From assembly GCF_900094625.1 (NCBI RefSeq), contig NZ_FMAJ01000001.1:496001-560000 (forward strand): 64,000 bases of DNA. Reading direction: 5' to 3'. The position numbers were made by a program, and so were the translations under genes. The notes below the pieces were generated by a model. The model saw only the letters and a program-made list of their open reading frames with translations. It had not been told where the DNA came from and searched no databases. The stretch comes from Rhizobium aethiopicum. GTDB lineage: Bacteria; Pseudomonadota; Alphaproteobacteria; Rhizobiales; Rhizobiaceae. How positions within the stretch are numbered: position 1 is the first letter of the stretch; every line of letters starts with the position of its first letter. This document shows, piece after piece, positions 35,964-46,424 of this stretch.

Positions 35964-36646
<683 letters not shown>

Positions 36647-36724
36647 CCACTTTGCCAAGCGCGCAAAGTCCGATAGCGTCAGCGCGCCCACCTATTGTTA
36701 TCACAAATTGGAGGAAGGTATTTA

Positions 36725-38134
36725 ATGGCGACCGCAAGCGGAATTCTGAAGCAGATCCAGGAAAACGACGTCAAGTTCGTCGATCTGCGCTTCACCGACC
36801 CGAAGGGCAAGCTGCAGCATGTCACGATGGATGTTGCCAGCGTCGACGAGGACATGTTCGCTGACGGCGTGATGTTCGACGGCTCTTCGATCGGTGGCTG
36901 GAAGGCTATCAACGAGTCCGACATGGTGCTGATGCCCGATACCGAAACGGTGCACATGGACCCGTTCTTCGCTCAGTCGACCATGGTTATCGTCTGCGAC
37001 ATCCTCGATCCGGTCTCCGGCGAAGCCTATAATCGCGATCCGCGCGGCACTGCCAAGAAGGCCGAAGCCTATCTCAAGGCGTCCGGCATCGGCGACACGA
37101 TCTTCGTCGGTCCGGAAGCCGAATTTTTCGTCTTCGACGACGTCAAATACAAGGCCGATCCCTATAATACCGGCTTCAAGCTCGATTCGACTGAACTGCC
37201 GTCGAACGACGACACCGATTACGAAACCGGAAACCTCGGCCACCGCCCCCGCGTCAAGGGCGGCTATTTCCCGGTTCCGCCAGTCGACAGCGCCCAGGAC
37301 ATGCGTTCGGAAATGCTGACGGTGCTTTCCGAGATGGGCGTCGTCGTCGAAAAGCATCACCATGAAGTGGCCGCCGCCCAGCATGAACTCGGTATCAAGT
37401 TCGACACGCTGGTGCGCAACGCCGACAAAATGCAGATCTACAAATATGTCGTGCACCAGGTGGCCAATGCCTACGGGAAGACGGCGACCTTCATGCCGAA
37501 GCCGATCTTCGGCGACAACGGCTCGGGCATGCACGTGCACCAGTCGATCTGGAAGGGCGGCAAGCCGACCTTCGCCGGCGATGAATATGCCGGCCTCTCC
37601 GAGACCTGCCTGTTCTATATCGGCGGTATCATCAAGCACGCCAAAGCGATCAATGCCTTCACCAACCCGTCGACGAATTCCTACAAGCGTCTCGTGCCGG
37701 GCTATGAAGCGCCGGTTTTGCTCGCCTATTCGGCCCGCAACCGTTCGGCCTCCTGCCGCATTCCGTTCGGCTCCAACCCGAAGGCCAAGCGCGTCGAAGT
37801 CCGCTTCCCGGATCCGACAGCCAACCCCTATCTCGCCTTCGCCGCCATGCTGATGGCCGGCCTCGACGGCATCAAGAACAAGATCCATCCCGGCAAGGCC
37901 ATGGACAAGGATCTTTACGACCTGCCGCCGAAGGAGCTGAAGAAGATCCCGACCGTTTGCGGTTCGCTGCGTGAAGCGCTTGAAAGCCTCGACAGGGATC
38001 GCAAGTTCCTGACGGCCGGCGGCGTCTTTGACGACGACCAGATCGATGCCTTTATCGAACTGAAAATGGCGGAAGTGATGCGTTTCGAAATGACGCCGCA
38101 TCCTGTCGAATACGACATGTATTATTCGGCCTGA
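36725..38134 (+). CDS. glnA: Glutamine synthetase type I
   Basis: This 469-residue dodecameric enzyme makes glutamine from glutamate, ammonia and ATP. Visible motifs are the beta-grasp segment [26 protein letters not shown], the ATP-site [16 protein letters not shown] and NRSASCRIP. The adenylylation loop contains [10 protein letters not shown], with the Tyr at 398 counting Met (397 in mature numbering). ATG 36725 follows GGAGGAAGG. The longer frame from 36695 has no family support. Regulation is by PII and adenylylation, with the RpoN promoter upstream of glnB. Confidence 0.97.
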   Translation: MATASGILKQIQENDVKFVDLRFTDPKGKLQHVTMDVASVDEDMFADGVMFDGSSIGGWKAINESDMVLMPDTETVHMDPFFAQSTMVIVCDILDPVSGEAYNRDPRGTAKKAEAYLKASGIGDTIFVGPEAEFFVFDDVKYKADPYNTGFKLDSTELPSNDDTDYETGNLGHRPRVKGGYFPVPPVDSAQDMRSEMLTVLSEMGVVVEKHHHEVAAAQHELGIKFDTLVRNADKMQIYKYVVHQVANAYGKTATFMPKPIFGDNGSGMHVHQSIWKGGKPTFAGDEYAGLSETCLFYIGGIIKHAKAINAFTNPSTNSYKRLVPGYEAPVLLAYSARNRSASCRIPFGSNPKAKRVEVRFPDPTANPYLAFAAMLMAGLDGIKNKIHPGKAMDKDLYDLPPKELKKIPTVCGSLREALESLDRDRKFLTAGGVFDDDQIDAFIELKMAEVMRFEMTPHPVEYDMYYSA

Positions 38135-38148
38135 TTGGCCGCAATACG

Positions 38149-38174
38149 GAAAGTCCCGGTTTGCCGGGGCTTTC
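38149..38174 (+). terminator. Hairpin after glnA
   Basis: GAAAGTCCCGG and CCGGGGCTTTC form an 11-bp stem (one G-T pair) around TTTG, 14 nt after the glnA stop. The T run after it is poor, so termination may be partial. Confidence 0.6.
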
Positions 38175-38291
38175 ACCTCCACGGTCATGAACGGCAGAAG
38201 GAGGATATGACGTTCATGTGACGCGTCTGTGCAAAATTCTTGATTTGCGCGGGACCAATCACCAAATTCGGTGATGAAAGGAAGTCGTACC

Positions 38292-38621
38292 ATGAAAGAA
38301 AGAATAGCAAAGTTCAGTATCGGCGAAGTGGTCCGGCACAAGGTTTTTCCGTTTCGCGGCGTCATCTTCGACGTTGATCCGGAGTTCGCGAATACGGAGG
38401 AATGGTGGAATTCCATTCCCGCCGAAGTGCGGCCGAGCAAGGACCAGCCCTTCTATCACCTGCTCGCCGAAAACGACGAAAGCGAATATGTCGCCTATGT
38501 CTCTGAGCAGAACCTGGTGAATGACGAGAGCGGCACGCCGCTTCGCAACCAGCAGGTCTACCAGATTTTCGATCAGGCTCCCTCAGGGCAGTTCAAACCC
38601 AAGATGAGCTTCGCCCACTAA
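38292..38621 (+). CDS. hspQ: Heat shock protein HspQ
   Basis: This 109-residue small hemimethylated-DNA-binding-like protein belongs to the HspQ/YccV family. Motifs are FSIGEVVRHKVFPFRGVIFD and DQPFYHLLAENDESEYVAYV. In enterobacteria HspQ is a specificity factor for Lon and promotes turnover of some proteins. ATG 38292 follows AGGAAG; a longer in-frame ATG at 38274 lacks one. It is the single gene between the glnA hairpin and a strong terminator. Confidence 0.93.
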   Translation: MKERIAKFSIGEVVRHKVFPFRGVIFDVDPEFANTEEWWNSIPAEVRPSKDQPFYHLLAENDESEYVAYVSEQNLVNDESGTPLRNQQVYQIFDQAPSGQFKPKMSFAH

Positions 38622-38650
38622 TAAGATCAGACCTGCCGATCGATCAAACG

Positions 38651-38681
38651 AGGCCCCGCATCTCCCGGCGGGGCCTTTTTT
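38651..38681 (+). terminator. Rho-independent terminator of hspQ
   Basis: AGGCCCCGC (38651-38659) pairs with GCGGGGCCT (38668-38676), followed by TTTTTT. Confidence 0.88.
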
Positions 38682-38696
38682 CTCTTGGCGCGAAAC

Positions 38697-38725
38697 AAAA
38701 AACCCGGCGCAAAGCCGGGTTTTTA
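38697..38725 (-). terminator. Rho-independent terminator of the IalB-like gene
   Basis: AAACCCGGC (38700-38708) and GCCGGGTTT (38714-38722) form a stem with A and T runs on both sides, so it works in both directions. It lies 20 nt after the minus-strand IalB-like stop. Confidence 0.85.
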
Positions 38726-38744
38726 TTCAAACATGAAAGCCGGA

Positions 38745-39410
38745 TTACTGCGCCTTGGCTGCCTTCTGGGCGTCTTCCAGCTTCTTGCGAGCCTCTTCAG
38801 CCTTCTTCTGCATGCCTTCCTGCAGGCTGCGCTGGCTTTCGGCGAGCTTGGATTCGGAGACCGGTTCGCCGTCATAAGCGCCGGTGAAGCCTTCGAGCGA
38901 GATCTTGATCGGGTTCGGCGCGCGGCGGAAGTTGATCGAGGTGAAGATCACGTCGCTGCCCTTCTTGAGGCTGGCGATCATCGCGTCGGTCAGCGGGATT
39001 TCAGCGGTGCACTTGTCCGGCAGGCATACGGCGTAGTCGAGCTTCTGGCCCTTGCCACCATCGATCTGCATGCTGATGCCGGGAGGAATGAGACGCGCGG
39101 TGGGAACCGAGACCTGCAGGAGCTTGCGGTTGATCTTGCCTGTGACCGAAATCAGTCCGACGGCCGTCACGAGCTGGCCGCCATTGGCGAGAATCAGGTT
39201 CTGGACAACACAGATGTCGTTGTCTTCCTGCTTGCTGCAGGTCTTGTACCAGCCAAGCTTCGGCGCACCGGCGGCCTGTGCCGGAGCATCGGCCGGAGCC
39301 TGTGCCGCCGCATCCTGGGCGAAGGAGGAGACCGGAGCCGAAGCGGCGCCGAACATCACTGCCAGAACGGACAGTGCTGCCCGCATTTTCTTTTCAGACT
39401 TGAACATCAT
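38745..39410 (-). CDS. Invasion-associated locus B (IalB)-like secreted protein
   Basis: This 221-residue exported protein has a signal peptide through about residue 31 (MRAALSVLAVMFGAASAPVS, SFA and Q), an Ala/Pro linker and an IalB domain. The domain has the family's cysteine pairs, CSKQEDNDIC and CLPDKC. The last 45 residues form a charged helical tail (LAESQRSLQEGMQKKAEEAR, KKLEDAQKAAKAQ), a likely coiled coil. IalB was named in Bartonella; in rhizobia the role is unknown. The start is one of two adjacent ATGs after AGGAG. It is monocistronic. Confidence 0.88.
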   Translation of the reverse strand: MMFKSEKKMRAALSVLAVMFGAASAPVSSFAQDAAAQAPADAPAQAAGAPKLGWYKTCSKQEDNDICVVQNLILANGGQLVTAVGLISVTGKINRKLLQVSVPTARLIPPGISMQIDGGKGQKLDYAVCLPDKCTAEIPLTDAMIASLKKGSDVIFTSINFRRAPNPIKISLEGFTGAYDGEPVSESKLAESQRSLQEGMQKKAEEARKKLEDAQKAAKAQ

Positions 39411-39694
39411 AACGAATTCCGTCTCCTGATATCCGTTCGGGACAGCGACGTGCCATCCCAACCATCGGGTCGTTCGGCACTCCACCTCATGGAAAAATAA
39501 GGCAAATGCATGACCCCGAAACTTCGGGTTCACCTGTTACATCGCAGCGTTCAAGATATCCAGCTTTTCTTTGGCAATTTAAGAGGCAATTTCGCCGAGA
39601 TGCCAAAGAAATGGCGTCCACGTGTTGGAATCGATCGATCAGATGCTAATCTCGCCGTGAATCATGCCCGTTTTCACGGATCAAGGATTGCCGA

Positions 39695-41497
39695 ATGCTC
39701 CGTATTGTCGTTCCTCTCGTCCTCACGCTGCTGTGCGGCTCCGTCGCCGCCGAGCCGCTGCACGGCATCGCGATGCATGGCGAGCCGGCCTTGCCGCCTG
39801 ACTACCAGCACTTCCCTTACGTCAATCCGGATGTGAAGAAGGGCGGAAAGATCACCTATGGCGTCGTCGGCACCTTCGACAGCCTCAATCCGTTCATTCT
39901 GAAGAGCATGCGCACGACGGCGCGCGGCATGTGGGACCCGGAATATGGCAATCTCGTCTACGAATCGCTGATGCAGCGCTCCCGGGACGAGCCCTTTACG
40001 CTCTACGGCCTGCTTGCACAGACGGTGGAATGGGACGACGACCGAACCTTCATCCAGTTCAACCTCAATCCGAAGGCGAAATGGTCGGATGGACAGCCGG
40101 TGACGCCGGAGGACGTGATGTTCTCCTTCGAACTGCTGCGCGACAAGGGGCGTGTTCCCTTCTCGAACCGCCTGAAAGTCGTCGACAAGATGGAGAAGGT
40201 CGGTGAACACAGTGTGCGTTTCACCTTCAACGACAAGGCCGACCGCGAAACGCCTTTGATCTTCGGGCTTTTCCCGGTGCTGCCGAAACATGCGATCGAT
40301 CCAGAAACCTTCGACCGCAGCTCGCTGACGCCTCCGGTCGGCTCCGGGCCCTACAAGGTGAAGACGGTGAAACCGGGCGAGAGCATCACCTATGAGCGCG
40401 ACCCGAATTACTGGGGCAAGGACATTCCCGCCAAAATCGGCACCGACAATTACGATCAGATCACCGTTCAATATTACCTGCAGGACACGACACTGTTCGA
40501 AGCCTTCAAAAAGGGCGATGTTGACATCTATCCCGACGGCAACCCCGGTCACTGGGCCAATGCCTACAATTTTCCGGCCGTCACCTCGGGAGCAGTGATC
40601 AAGGACACATCCACGCCGAAACTGCCGAGCGGCATGTTGGGCTTCGTGTTCAATACACGTCGGCCGATCTTTGCCGATCCGAAGGTGCGCGAAGGCCTGT
40701 CGCTGGTGTTCGATTTCGAATGGGCCAACAAGAACCTCTATTCCGGCGCATACAAGCGCACCCAGAGCTTCTGGCAGAATTCCGAGCTTTCAAGTTTTGG
40801 CGTTCCTGCCGATGCGAAGGAACTCGCTCTGCTCGGGCCAATCAAGGATAAAATCGCACCCGGCATTCTCGACGGCACCTATAAGCTGCCGGTCACCGAC
40901 GGCTCCGGCCGAGACCGCAACGTGCTGAAGCAGGCGGTGGGATTGTTGAAACAGGGTGGCTACACAATTCAGCGCGGCAAGATGCTTGACGCCTCCGGCC
41001 GCCAGCTCGCCTTCGAAATCATGACGCAGAATGCCGACCAGGAGAAGCTCGGCGTTGCCTATCAGCGGTCGCTGCAGGCGATCGGCATCGCCGCTTCGAT
41101 CCGCACGGTCGACGACTCGCAGTATCAGAGCCGAACGAGCAGTTTCGACTACGACATGATCATGAAGTCCTATACCTCGTCCTTGTCGCCCGGAAACGAG
41201 CAGCTCGGCCGCTGGTCTTCGGCTGCGCGCACGCGCGAGGGCTCAGACAGTTTTGCCGGCGCCAACGATCCCGATCTCGACACGCTGATCGACCATCTGC
41301 TCAGGGCGCGCTCGGCGGAGGATTTCACAGCGGCGGTGCGTTCCTACGACCGGCTGCTGCTTTCCAGCCATTACGTGCTGCCGCTCTATCACATGGATCA
41401 GCAATGGGTGGCACGGAGCAAGCGCATCGGTCGTCCCGACAGCGTGCCGCTCAGTGGTTATCAGCTGCCGGTATGGTGGGACGCGAGCGTGCAATAA
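39695..41497 (+). CDS. ABC transporter substrate-binding protein, family 5 (YejA-like)
   Basis: This 600-residue periplasmic binding protein has a signal peptide at about residues 1-19 (MLRIVVPLVLTLLCGSVAAE). The family 5 fold shows KGGKITYGVVGTFDSLNPFI, KAKWSDGQPVTPEDVMFSFE and PPVGSGPYKVKTVKPGESIT. It resembles YejA of the oligopeptide/microcin C transporter. No permease or ATPase gene is next to it, so it is an orphan in this window. It is separated from the DsbA-like gene by 65 nt, and the two may share a transcript. Confidence 0.9.
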   Translation: MLRIVVPLVLTLLCGSVAAEPLHGIAMHGEPALPPDYQHFPYVNPDVKKGGKITYGVVGTFDSLNPFILKSMRTTARGMWDPEYGNLVYESLMQRSRDEPFTLYGLLAQTVEWDDDRTFIQFNLNPKAKWSDGQPVTPEDVMFSFELLRDKGRVPFSNRLKVVDKMEKVGEHSVRFTFNDKADRETPLIFGLFPVLPKHAIDPETFDRSSLTPPVGSGPYKVKTVKPGESITYERDPNYWGKDIPAKIGTDNYDQITVQYYLQDTTLFEAFKKGDVDIYPDGNPGHWANAYNFPAVTSGAVIKDTSTPKLPSGMLGFVFNTRRPIFADPKVREGLSLVFDFEWANKNLYSGAYKRTQSFWQNSELSSFGVPADAKELALLGPIKDKIAPGILDGTYKLPVTDGSGRDRNVLKQAVGLLKQGGYTIQRGKMLDASGRQLAFEIMTQNADQEKLGVAYQRSLQAIGIAASIRTVDDSQYQSRTSSFDYDMIMKSYTSSLSPGNEQLGRWSSAARTREGSDSFAGANDPDLDTLIDHLLRARSAEDFTAAVRSYDRLLLSSHYVLPLYHMDQQWVARSKRIGRPDSVPLSGYQLPVWWDASVQ

Positions 41498-41562
41498 GAA
41501 CCAACGGGAACGCCCGACCTCCATGCGGCCTTCGGGCGTGCGCAAAAACAAGGAAGATTATC

Positions 41563-42234
41563 ATGGAGCGTATCACCATCGACGTCGTCTCGGATGTCGT
41601 TTGCCCCTGGTGCTATCTCGGCAAGGCGCGGCTTGAACTGGCCATCGCCGAAGTGCAGGACGAGATCGGCGTCGACATCAACTGGCGGCCGTACCGGCTC
41701 AATCCCGACTACCCCAGGGAAGGCGTCGACCAGAAGAAGGCGCTGGCGGAGAAGCTCGGCGGCGAGGAGCGCGTGGCGCAGGCCCACAAGATGCTCACCG
41801 ATTACGGCCGAGAGGTCGGTATCGCTTTCGATTTCGAGGCGATCAAGATCGGCCCGAACACGCTCGATGCCCATCGGCTGATCCACTGGGCGATGATCGA
41901 GGGTCGCGAGGCGCAGGACAGGGTCGTTGCCGCGCTGTTCAAGGCCAATTTCGAGGAGGGCCGCAATGTCGGCGACCATGCGGTGCTGCTCGACCTCGCC
42001 GAGAGGGCGGGTCTCAATCGTTCGGTCATCGCCTCGCTGCTCGCCTCCGATGCCGACAGCGATCTGATCGTCGCCGAGATCAAAGCGGCACAGGAAATGG
42101 GGGTCAACGGCGTGCCGTTCTTCATCTTCGACCAGCAATATGCCGTCAGCGGCGCGCAGACGCCGGAGGTGCTGGCGAATGCGCTGCGCGATATCGCCAA
42201 GGCGAAGACCGAGGCGCGGTCTGGGCTTAACTGA
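41563..42234 (+). CDS. DsbA-family oxidoreductase (FrnE-like)
   Basis: This 223-residue thioredoxin-fold protein has the redox motif CPWC at about residues 14-17 in ITIDVVSDVVCPWCYLGKAR. The helical insert runs to about residue 150, and the cis-Pro loop is MGVNGVPFFIFDQQYAVSGA. It has no signal peptide, so it belongs to the cytoplasmic FrnE/2-hydroxychromene isomerase-like branch. ATG 41563 follows AAGGAAG; the longer frame starts inside the upstream gene. It converges on osmC across a palindromic repeat. Confidence 0.9.
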   Translation: MERITIDVVSDVVCPWCYLGKARLELAIAEVQDEIGVDINWRPYRLNPDYPREGVDQKKALAEKLGGEERVAQAHKMLTDYGREVGIAFDFEAIKIGPNTLDAHRLIHWAMIEGREAQDRVVAALFKANFEEGRNVGDHAVLLDLAERAGLNRSVIASLLASDADSDLIVAEIKAAQEMGVNGVPFFIFDQQYAVSGAQTPEVLANALRDIAKAKTEARSGLN

Positions 42235-42278
42235 CGTTGCCTGCTCCGGCAGCGCGCAGGTGGACGCTCGGCGGGACG

Positions 42279-42342
42279 GCCCCTCATCCGCCTGCCGGCA
42301 CCTTCTCCCCGTCAGAACGGGGAGAAGGTTAGGGTGAGGGGC
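42279..42342. repeat. Rhizobial REP/RIME-type palindromic element
   Basis: An inner perfect 13-bp stem (ACCTTCTCCCCGT at 42300-42312 with its complement at 42317-42329, loop CAGA) is nested in outer arms GCCCCTCA (42279-42286) and TGAGGGGC (42335-42342). This CCCCTCATCCG...CTTCTCCCCG pattern is a familiar interspersed repeat of Rhizobiaceae (from memory). It sits between two convergent genes and could block read-through from both sides. Confidence 0.8.
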
Positions 42343-42385
42343 AGCCTTTGGGTGCGAACGGAGCGCGTCGCGTGCCAGTTCCGCC

Positions 42386-42853
42386 TCAATCCAAAACCGG
42401 AACGCAACGCACCTCGGTCTTCACCGAATTGGCGATGAAACATTCGTCATGGGCGCGATGATGCAGGGCCTCAAGTTCGCTGAGCAAAGGCTGCTTTTCG
42501 CCGCTGAAGACGACATGCGGCCGGAGCGTCACCACGGTCATGGCGAGACGGCCTTCGCTATTCTTCTCCATGATGCCTTCGGCGGCATCGGTGTAACTGT
42601 CGACGCAGAAGCGCTGTTTGGCGGCGATCGACAGGAACCAGAGCATATGGCAGCTGGAGAGCGAAGCGACGAATGCCTCCTCCGGATCGACGGCGTCCTC
42701 GGCGGAATAGGGCAGCGGAACGACCCGAGCGGAAGAGGATGCCCTCACCTCGATGCCGCCGTCAAAGGTCCAGCGGTGGACGCGGCTGTAGCGATTGTCG
42801 GTGAAGGTCTCGCCGTTGCGCTCCCAGGCGATCATTGCGCCGTATGTCGCCAT
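42386..42853 (-). CDS. OsmC-family protein
   Basis: This 155-residue protein of the OsmC/Ohr superfamily probably reduces organic hydroperoxides with a thiol. The central helix carries the conserved Cys in VASLSSCHMLWFLSIAAKQ. Other segments are the N-terminal strand MIAWERNGETFTDNRYSRVH and the late HDECFIANSVKTEV. ATG 42853 follows GGGAG. It lies 67 nt after mfd on the same strand. Confidence 0.88.
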   Translation of the reverse strand: MATYGAMIAWERNGETFTDNRYSRVHRWTFDGGIEVRASSSARVVPLPYSAEDAVDPEEAFVASLSSCHMLWFLSIAAKQRFCVDSYTDAAEGIMEKNSEGRLAMTVVTLRPHVVFSGEKQPLLSELEALHHRAHDECFIANSVKTEVRCVPVLD

Positions 42854-42920
42854 GTCCGTCTCCCTATTTTTTGCGCAATCCCGGACGCAAAACCGCGGCA
42901 CACTTTTTGCGGGGATTGCT

Positions 42921-45900
42921 TTACTTCGCCATCTCCGCCAGCTGCGTCATGATCACGGCAGCGCCCTGCAGACGTTTTTCCGGCGTCGGCAGGTCGCGAG
43001 TCAGGAACAGGCTGTGATCGGGGCGGATCTTCGCCATCGTGCCCTGCCTGCCGATATAGCCGACGAGGTTTGCCGGGTTGGGGAATTCCTTGTTGCGGAA
43101 CTGCACGACCACGCCTTTCGGGCCGGCATCGAGCTTTTCGACATTGGCGGTGCGGCAGAGCGACTTGATGTAGACGATCTTCAGCAGATGCTGAACTTCG
43201 ATCGGCATCGGCCCGAAGCGGTCGATCATCTCGGCGCCGAAGCCGTCGATTTCCTTGAGCTCGGTAATTTCGCCGAGCCGGCGGTAGAGCGCCATGCGCA
43301 GATGCAGGTCGGGCACATAGCTCTCGGGGATCATCACCGTCGTGCCGACCGAGATTTGCGGCGACCAGCCGGTATCGTGGATCTCGTCGACACCCTTGAC
43401 CTCGGCGACCGCCTCTTCGAGCATCTGCTGATAAAGCTCGAAGCCGACCTCCTTGATGTGGCCGGACTGCTCCTCGCCAAGCAGGTTGCCGGCGCCGCGG
43501 ATATCGAGGTCGTGGCTCGCCAGCTGGAAGCCGGCCCCGAGCGTGTCCAGCGACTGCAGCACCTTCAGCCGGCGATCGGCCGTCGCGGTCAGCACCTTGT
43601 TCACAGGCAGGGTGAAGAGCGCGAAAGCGCGCACCTTCGAACGACCGACGCGGCCGCGCAGCTGATAGAGCTGGGCAAGGCCGAACATGTCGGCGCGGTG
43701 GACGATCAGCGTGTTGGCCGTCGGCACATCTAGGCCGGATTCGACGATGGTGGTCGACAGCAGTACGTCGTAACGCCCTTCATAGAAGGCGTTCATGATG
43801 TCTTCCAGTTCGCCGGCCGGCATCTGGCCGTGCGCGACGGCGACCTTCAGTTCCGGTACATCGGACTGCAGGAAGGCATGCACGTCGGCAAGATCGGCAA
43901 GCCGCGGGCAGACATAGAAGCTCTGGCCGCCGCGATAATGCTCGCGCATCAGCGTCTCGCGGATGACAAGACTGTCGAAGGGCGAGATGAAGGTGCGTAC
44001 CGCCATGCGATCGACCGGCGGCGTGGTGATCAGCGACAATTCGCGCACCCCGGTCATGGCAAGCTGCAGCGTGCGCGGGATCGGCGTCGCCGACAGCGTC
44101 AGCACGTGCACGTCGCTCTTCAGCTCCTTCAGCCGCTCCTTGTGCTTCACGCCAAAATGCTGCTCCTCGTCGATGACGAGCAGGCCGAGGTTGGCGAATT
44201 TGATGCCGGCGCCGAGCAGCGCATGGGTGCCGACGACAATATCGGTCTTGCCCTCAGCCACTTCCTTTTTGGTCAGCGCCAGCTCCTTGGCGCCGACAAG
44301 CCGCGAGGCCTGCTGAACGCGCACCGGCAAGCCGCGGAACCGCTCGGAGAACGTCTTGAAATGCTGGCGGGCGAGCAGTGTCGTCGGCACGACGACGGCA
44401 ACCTGGACGCCGTTCATCGCGGCGACGAACGCGGCGCGCAAGGCCACTTCGGTCTTGCCGAAACCGACATCGCCGCAGACGAGGCGGTCCATCGGCCGGC
44501 CGGCTCCGAGATCAGAGCGCACGGCGTCGATGGCGTTGTCCTGGTCCTCGGTCTCATCATAGGGGAAGCGGGCGGCAAACTCGTCGTACAGGCCGTCCGG
44601 CGTCGTCAGCATCGGCGCATGACGCGTCAGGCGCTCGGCGGCGATGCGGATCAACGCGTCCGCCATGTCGAGCAGGCGCTTCTTGAGCTTGGCCTTGCGC
44701 ATCTGCCAGGCGCCGCCGCCGAGTTTGTCGAGCTGGGCGTCAGTGCCCTCACCGCCATAGCGGGAGAGAAGATCAATGTTTTCGACCGGCAGGAAGAGCT
44801 TGGCCTCGTCGGCATATTGCAGTTCGAGACAGGCATGCGGAGCGCCCGCCGCCTCGATGGTCTTCAGCCCGATGAAACGGCCGATCCCGTGTTCGGCATG
44901 GACGACGATCGAGCCTTCGTCGAGTCCGGCGACCTCGGCGATGAAATCGGCGGCGCGCTTGCGGCGCTTGGAGCGGCGCACCATGCGGTCGCCGAGAATA
45001 TCCTGCTCGCCGATGACGACGAGTTCGCCCGCCTCGAAGCCGGATTCAAGATTGAGCACCGCGGCAGCGGCCTCGCCTTTCGCCAGCGAGCTTACATCCC
45101 TTAGCGCCTCGACCGGCTTGACCTTTTCCAGTCCGTGTTCGTTCAACACCTGCAGCAGGCGCTCCAGCGAACCTTCGGTCCAGGCGGTCACGAGCACCTT
45201 CGCGCCGGCGGCGCGGCGGTCGGCAATATGCTTGACGACGACGTCGAAGATATTGACGCGCTCGGCATCGCCGCCGCCCTCTGCATTCGAGCGGGCCCAG
45301 CGCTGGCCCTGACGGGCGTCGACATTGACCACCCGCCTCGCCTCGCCCTCGATTTCATTGAAGGGGCTGATGCGGATCGCGCTGAGCGCATCCAGGGTTC
45401 TGGCGAACAGCTTGCTGTCGAGGTAGAGCTGGCCCGGTGCTACCGGCTTGTACGGCGTGCCCTGGGCCATCTGGCCCTTGACCGATTGGCCGGAATTCAG
45501 GCGGGCATCGAAATAGTCGAGAACCAGCTTGGAGCGTTCCTCCGCCGCCTCGCGCACCGTATGGTCGGTAACGATACGAAAGCCACTCAGATAATCAAAA
45601 ACGGTATCGAGCTTCTCGTAGAAGAGCGGCAGCCAATGCTCCATGCCGGGGTAACGGCGCCCTTCGGAAACGGCGAGATAGAGTGCATCATCGCGCGTCG
45701 TCGCGCCGAAGGCCGAGAGATAGTTTTTCCGGAAACGGCTGATCGTATCCGGGGTTAGCGTCACCTCACTCATCGGGTTGAGATCGAGGGAGCGCACCTG
45801 GCCCGTCGTGCGCTGGCTCGCCGGATCGAAGCTGCGGATACTCTCCAGCGTATCGCCAAAGAAATCGAGGCGGACCGGCTCTTCCGAACCCGGCACGAAG

Positions 45901-46424
45901 ACGTCGAGAATGCCGCCGCGCACCGCATATTCGCCGACCTCGCGAACGGTCGCGACACGGTCGAAGCCGTTGCGCTCCAAGCGCCCGGCGAGATCGTCCA
46001 TGCGCAGCTGATTGCCCGGGCGCGCCGAAAAGCTCAGGCTTTCGATGACGTCGTGCGGCGCCACCTTCTGCAGCATCGCATTCGCGGTGACGAGCACGAT
46101 CGCGGCATGCGGCTTCCTGCGATGGGCAATGAGGCCGCCCAAGGCGGCAAGCCGGCGGGCCGAGGTATCGGCGCTCGGCGAGACGCGGTCATATGGCAGA
46201 CAGTCCCAGGCCGGCAGGGTGAGAACCGGAATGTCCGGGGCGACGAAGCCGAGCATCTGTTCGAGATCGGCCATGCGGTGGCCGTCCGACATGACATAGG
46301 CGACCGGCTCTCCCGCTCGGGCAAGCTCGGCGAGCAGCAGCGGTTCGAGGCCGACAGGCACATTGCCGATCGTCAGCGGCTCGGCAATGGCCGCAAGCTT
46401 CTTCGCATCGAAACCAGGGATCAT
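42921..46424 (-). CDS. mfd: Transcription-repair coupling factor
   Basis: This 1167-residue Mfd releases stalled RNA polymerase and recruits UvrAB. It has a UvrB-like N-terminal module (VLTLPAWDCLPYDRVSPSAD), an RNA-polymerase-interacting CarD-like domain (IVHAEHGIGRFIGL), and a RecG-like motor with Walker A CGDVGFGKTEVALRAAF, DEEQHFGVKHKERLK and LSATPIPRTLQLAMTG. The C-terminal TRCF domain is present. It overlaps the upstream sdhE gene by 4 nt, a common alphaproteobacterial pairing. Confidence 0.97.
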   Translation of the reverse strand: MIPGFDAKKLAAIAEPLTIGNVPVGLEPLLLAELARAGEPVAYVMSDGHRMADLEQMLGFVAPDIPVLTLPAWDCLPYDRVSPSADTSARRLAALGGLIAHRRKPHAAIVLVTANAMLQKVAPHDVIESLSFSARPGNQLRMDDLAGRLERNGFDRVATVREVGEYAVRGGILDVFVPGSEEPVRLDFFGDTLESIRSFDPASQRTTGQVRSLDLNPMSEVTLTPDTISRFRKNYLSAFGATTRDDALYLAVSEGRRYPGMEHWLPLFYEKLDTVFDYLSGFRIVTDHTVREAAEERSKLVLDYFDARLNSGQSVKGQMAQGTPYKPVAPGQLYLDSKLFARTLDALSAIRISPFNEIEGEARRVVNVDARQGQRWARSNAEGGGDAERVNIFDVVVKHIADRRAAGAKVLVTAWTEGSLERLLQVLNEHGLEKVKPVEALRDVSSLAKGEAAAAVLNLESGFEAGELVVIGEQDILGDRMVRRSKRRKRAADFIAEVAGLDEGSIVVHAEHGIGRFIGLKTIEAAGAPHACLELQYADEAKLFLPVENIDLLSRYGGEGTDAQLDKLGGGAWQMRKAKLKKRLLDMADALIRIAAERLTRHAPMLTTPDGLYDEFAARFPYDETEDQDNAIDAVRSDLGAGRPMDRLVCGDVGFGKTEVALRAAFVAAMNGVQVAVVVPTTLLARQHFKTFSERFRGLPVRVQQASRLVGAKELALTKKEVAEGKTDIVVGTHALLGAGIKFANLGLLVIDEEQHFGVKHKERLKELKSDVHVLTLSATPIPRTLQLAMTGVRELSLITTPPVDRMAVRTFISPFDSLVIRETLMREHYRGGQSFYVCPRLADLADVHAFLQSDVPELKVAVAHGQMPAGELEDIMNAFYEGRYDVLLSTTIVESGLDVPTANTLIVHRADMFGLAQLYQLRGRVGRSKVRAFALFTLPVNKVLTATADRRLKVLQSLDTLGAGFQLASHDLDIRGAGNLLGEEQSGHIKEVGFELYQQMLEEAVAEVKGVDEIHDTGWSPQISVGTTVMIPESYVPDLHLRMALYRRLGEITELKEIDGFGAEMIDRFGPMPIEVQHLLKIVYIKSLCRTANVEKLDAGPKGVVVQFRNKEFPNPANLVGYIGRQGTMAKIRPDHSLFLTRDLPTPEKRLQGAAVIMTQLAEMAK

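Noticed and set aside
36722..38440. A 572-codon open frame opposite glnA
   Set aside because: Antisense shadow of glnA and hspQ; the composition follows the complementary codons and no family is recognisable.
39511..39532. Inverted repeat TGACCCCGAA/TTCGGGTTCA
   Set aside because: It is short and imperfect, has no T run and no obvious gene relationship; probably chance.
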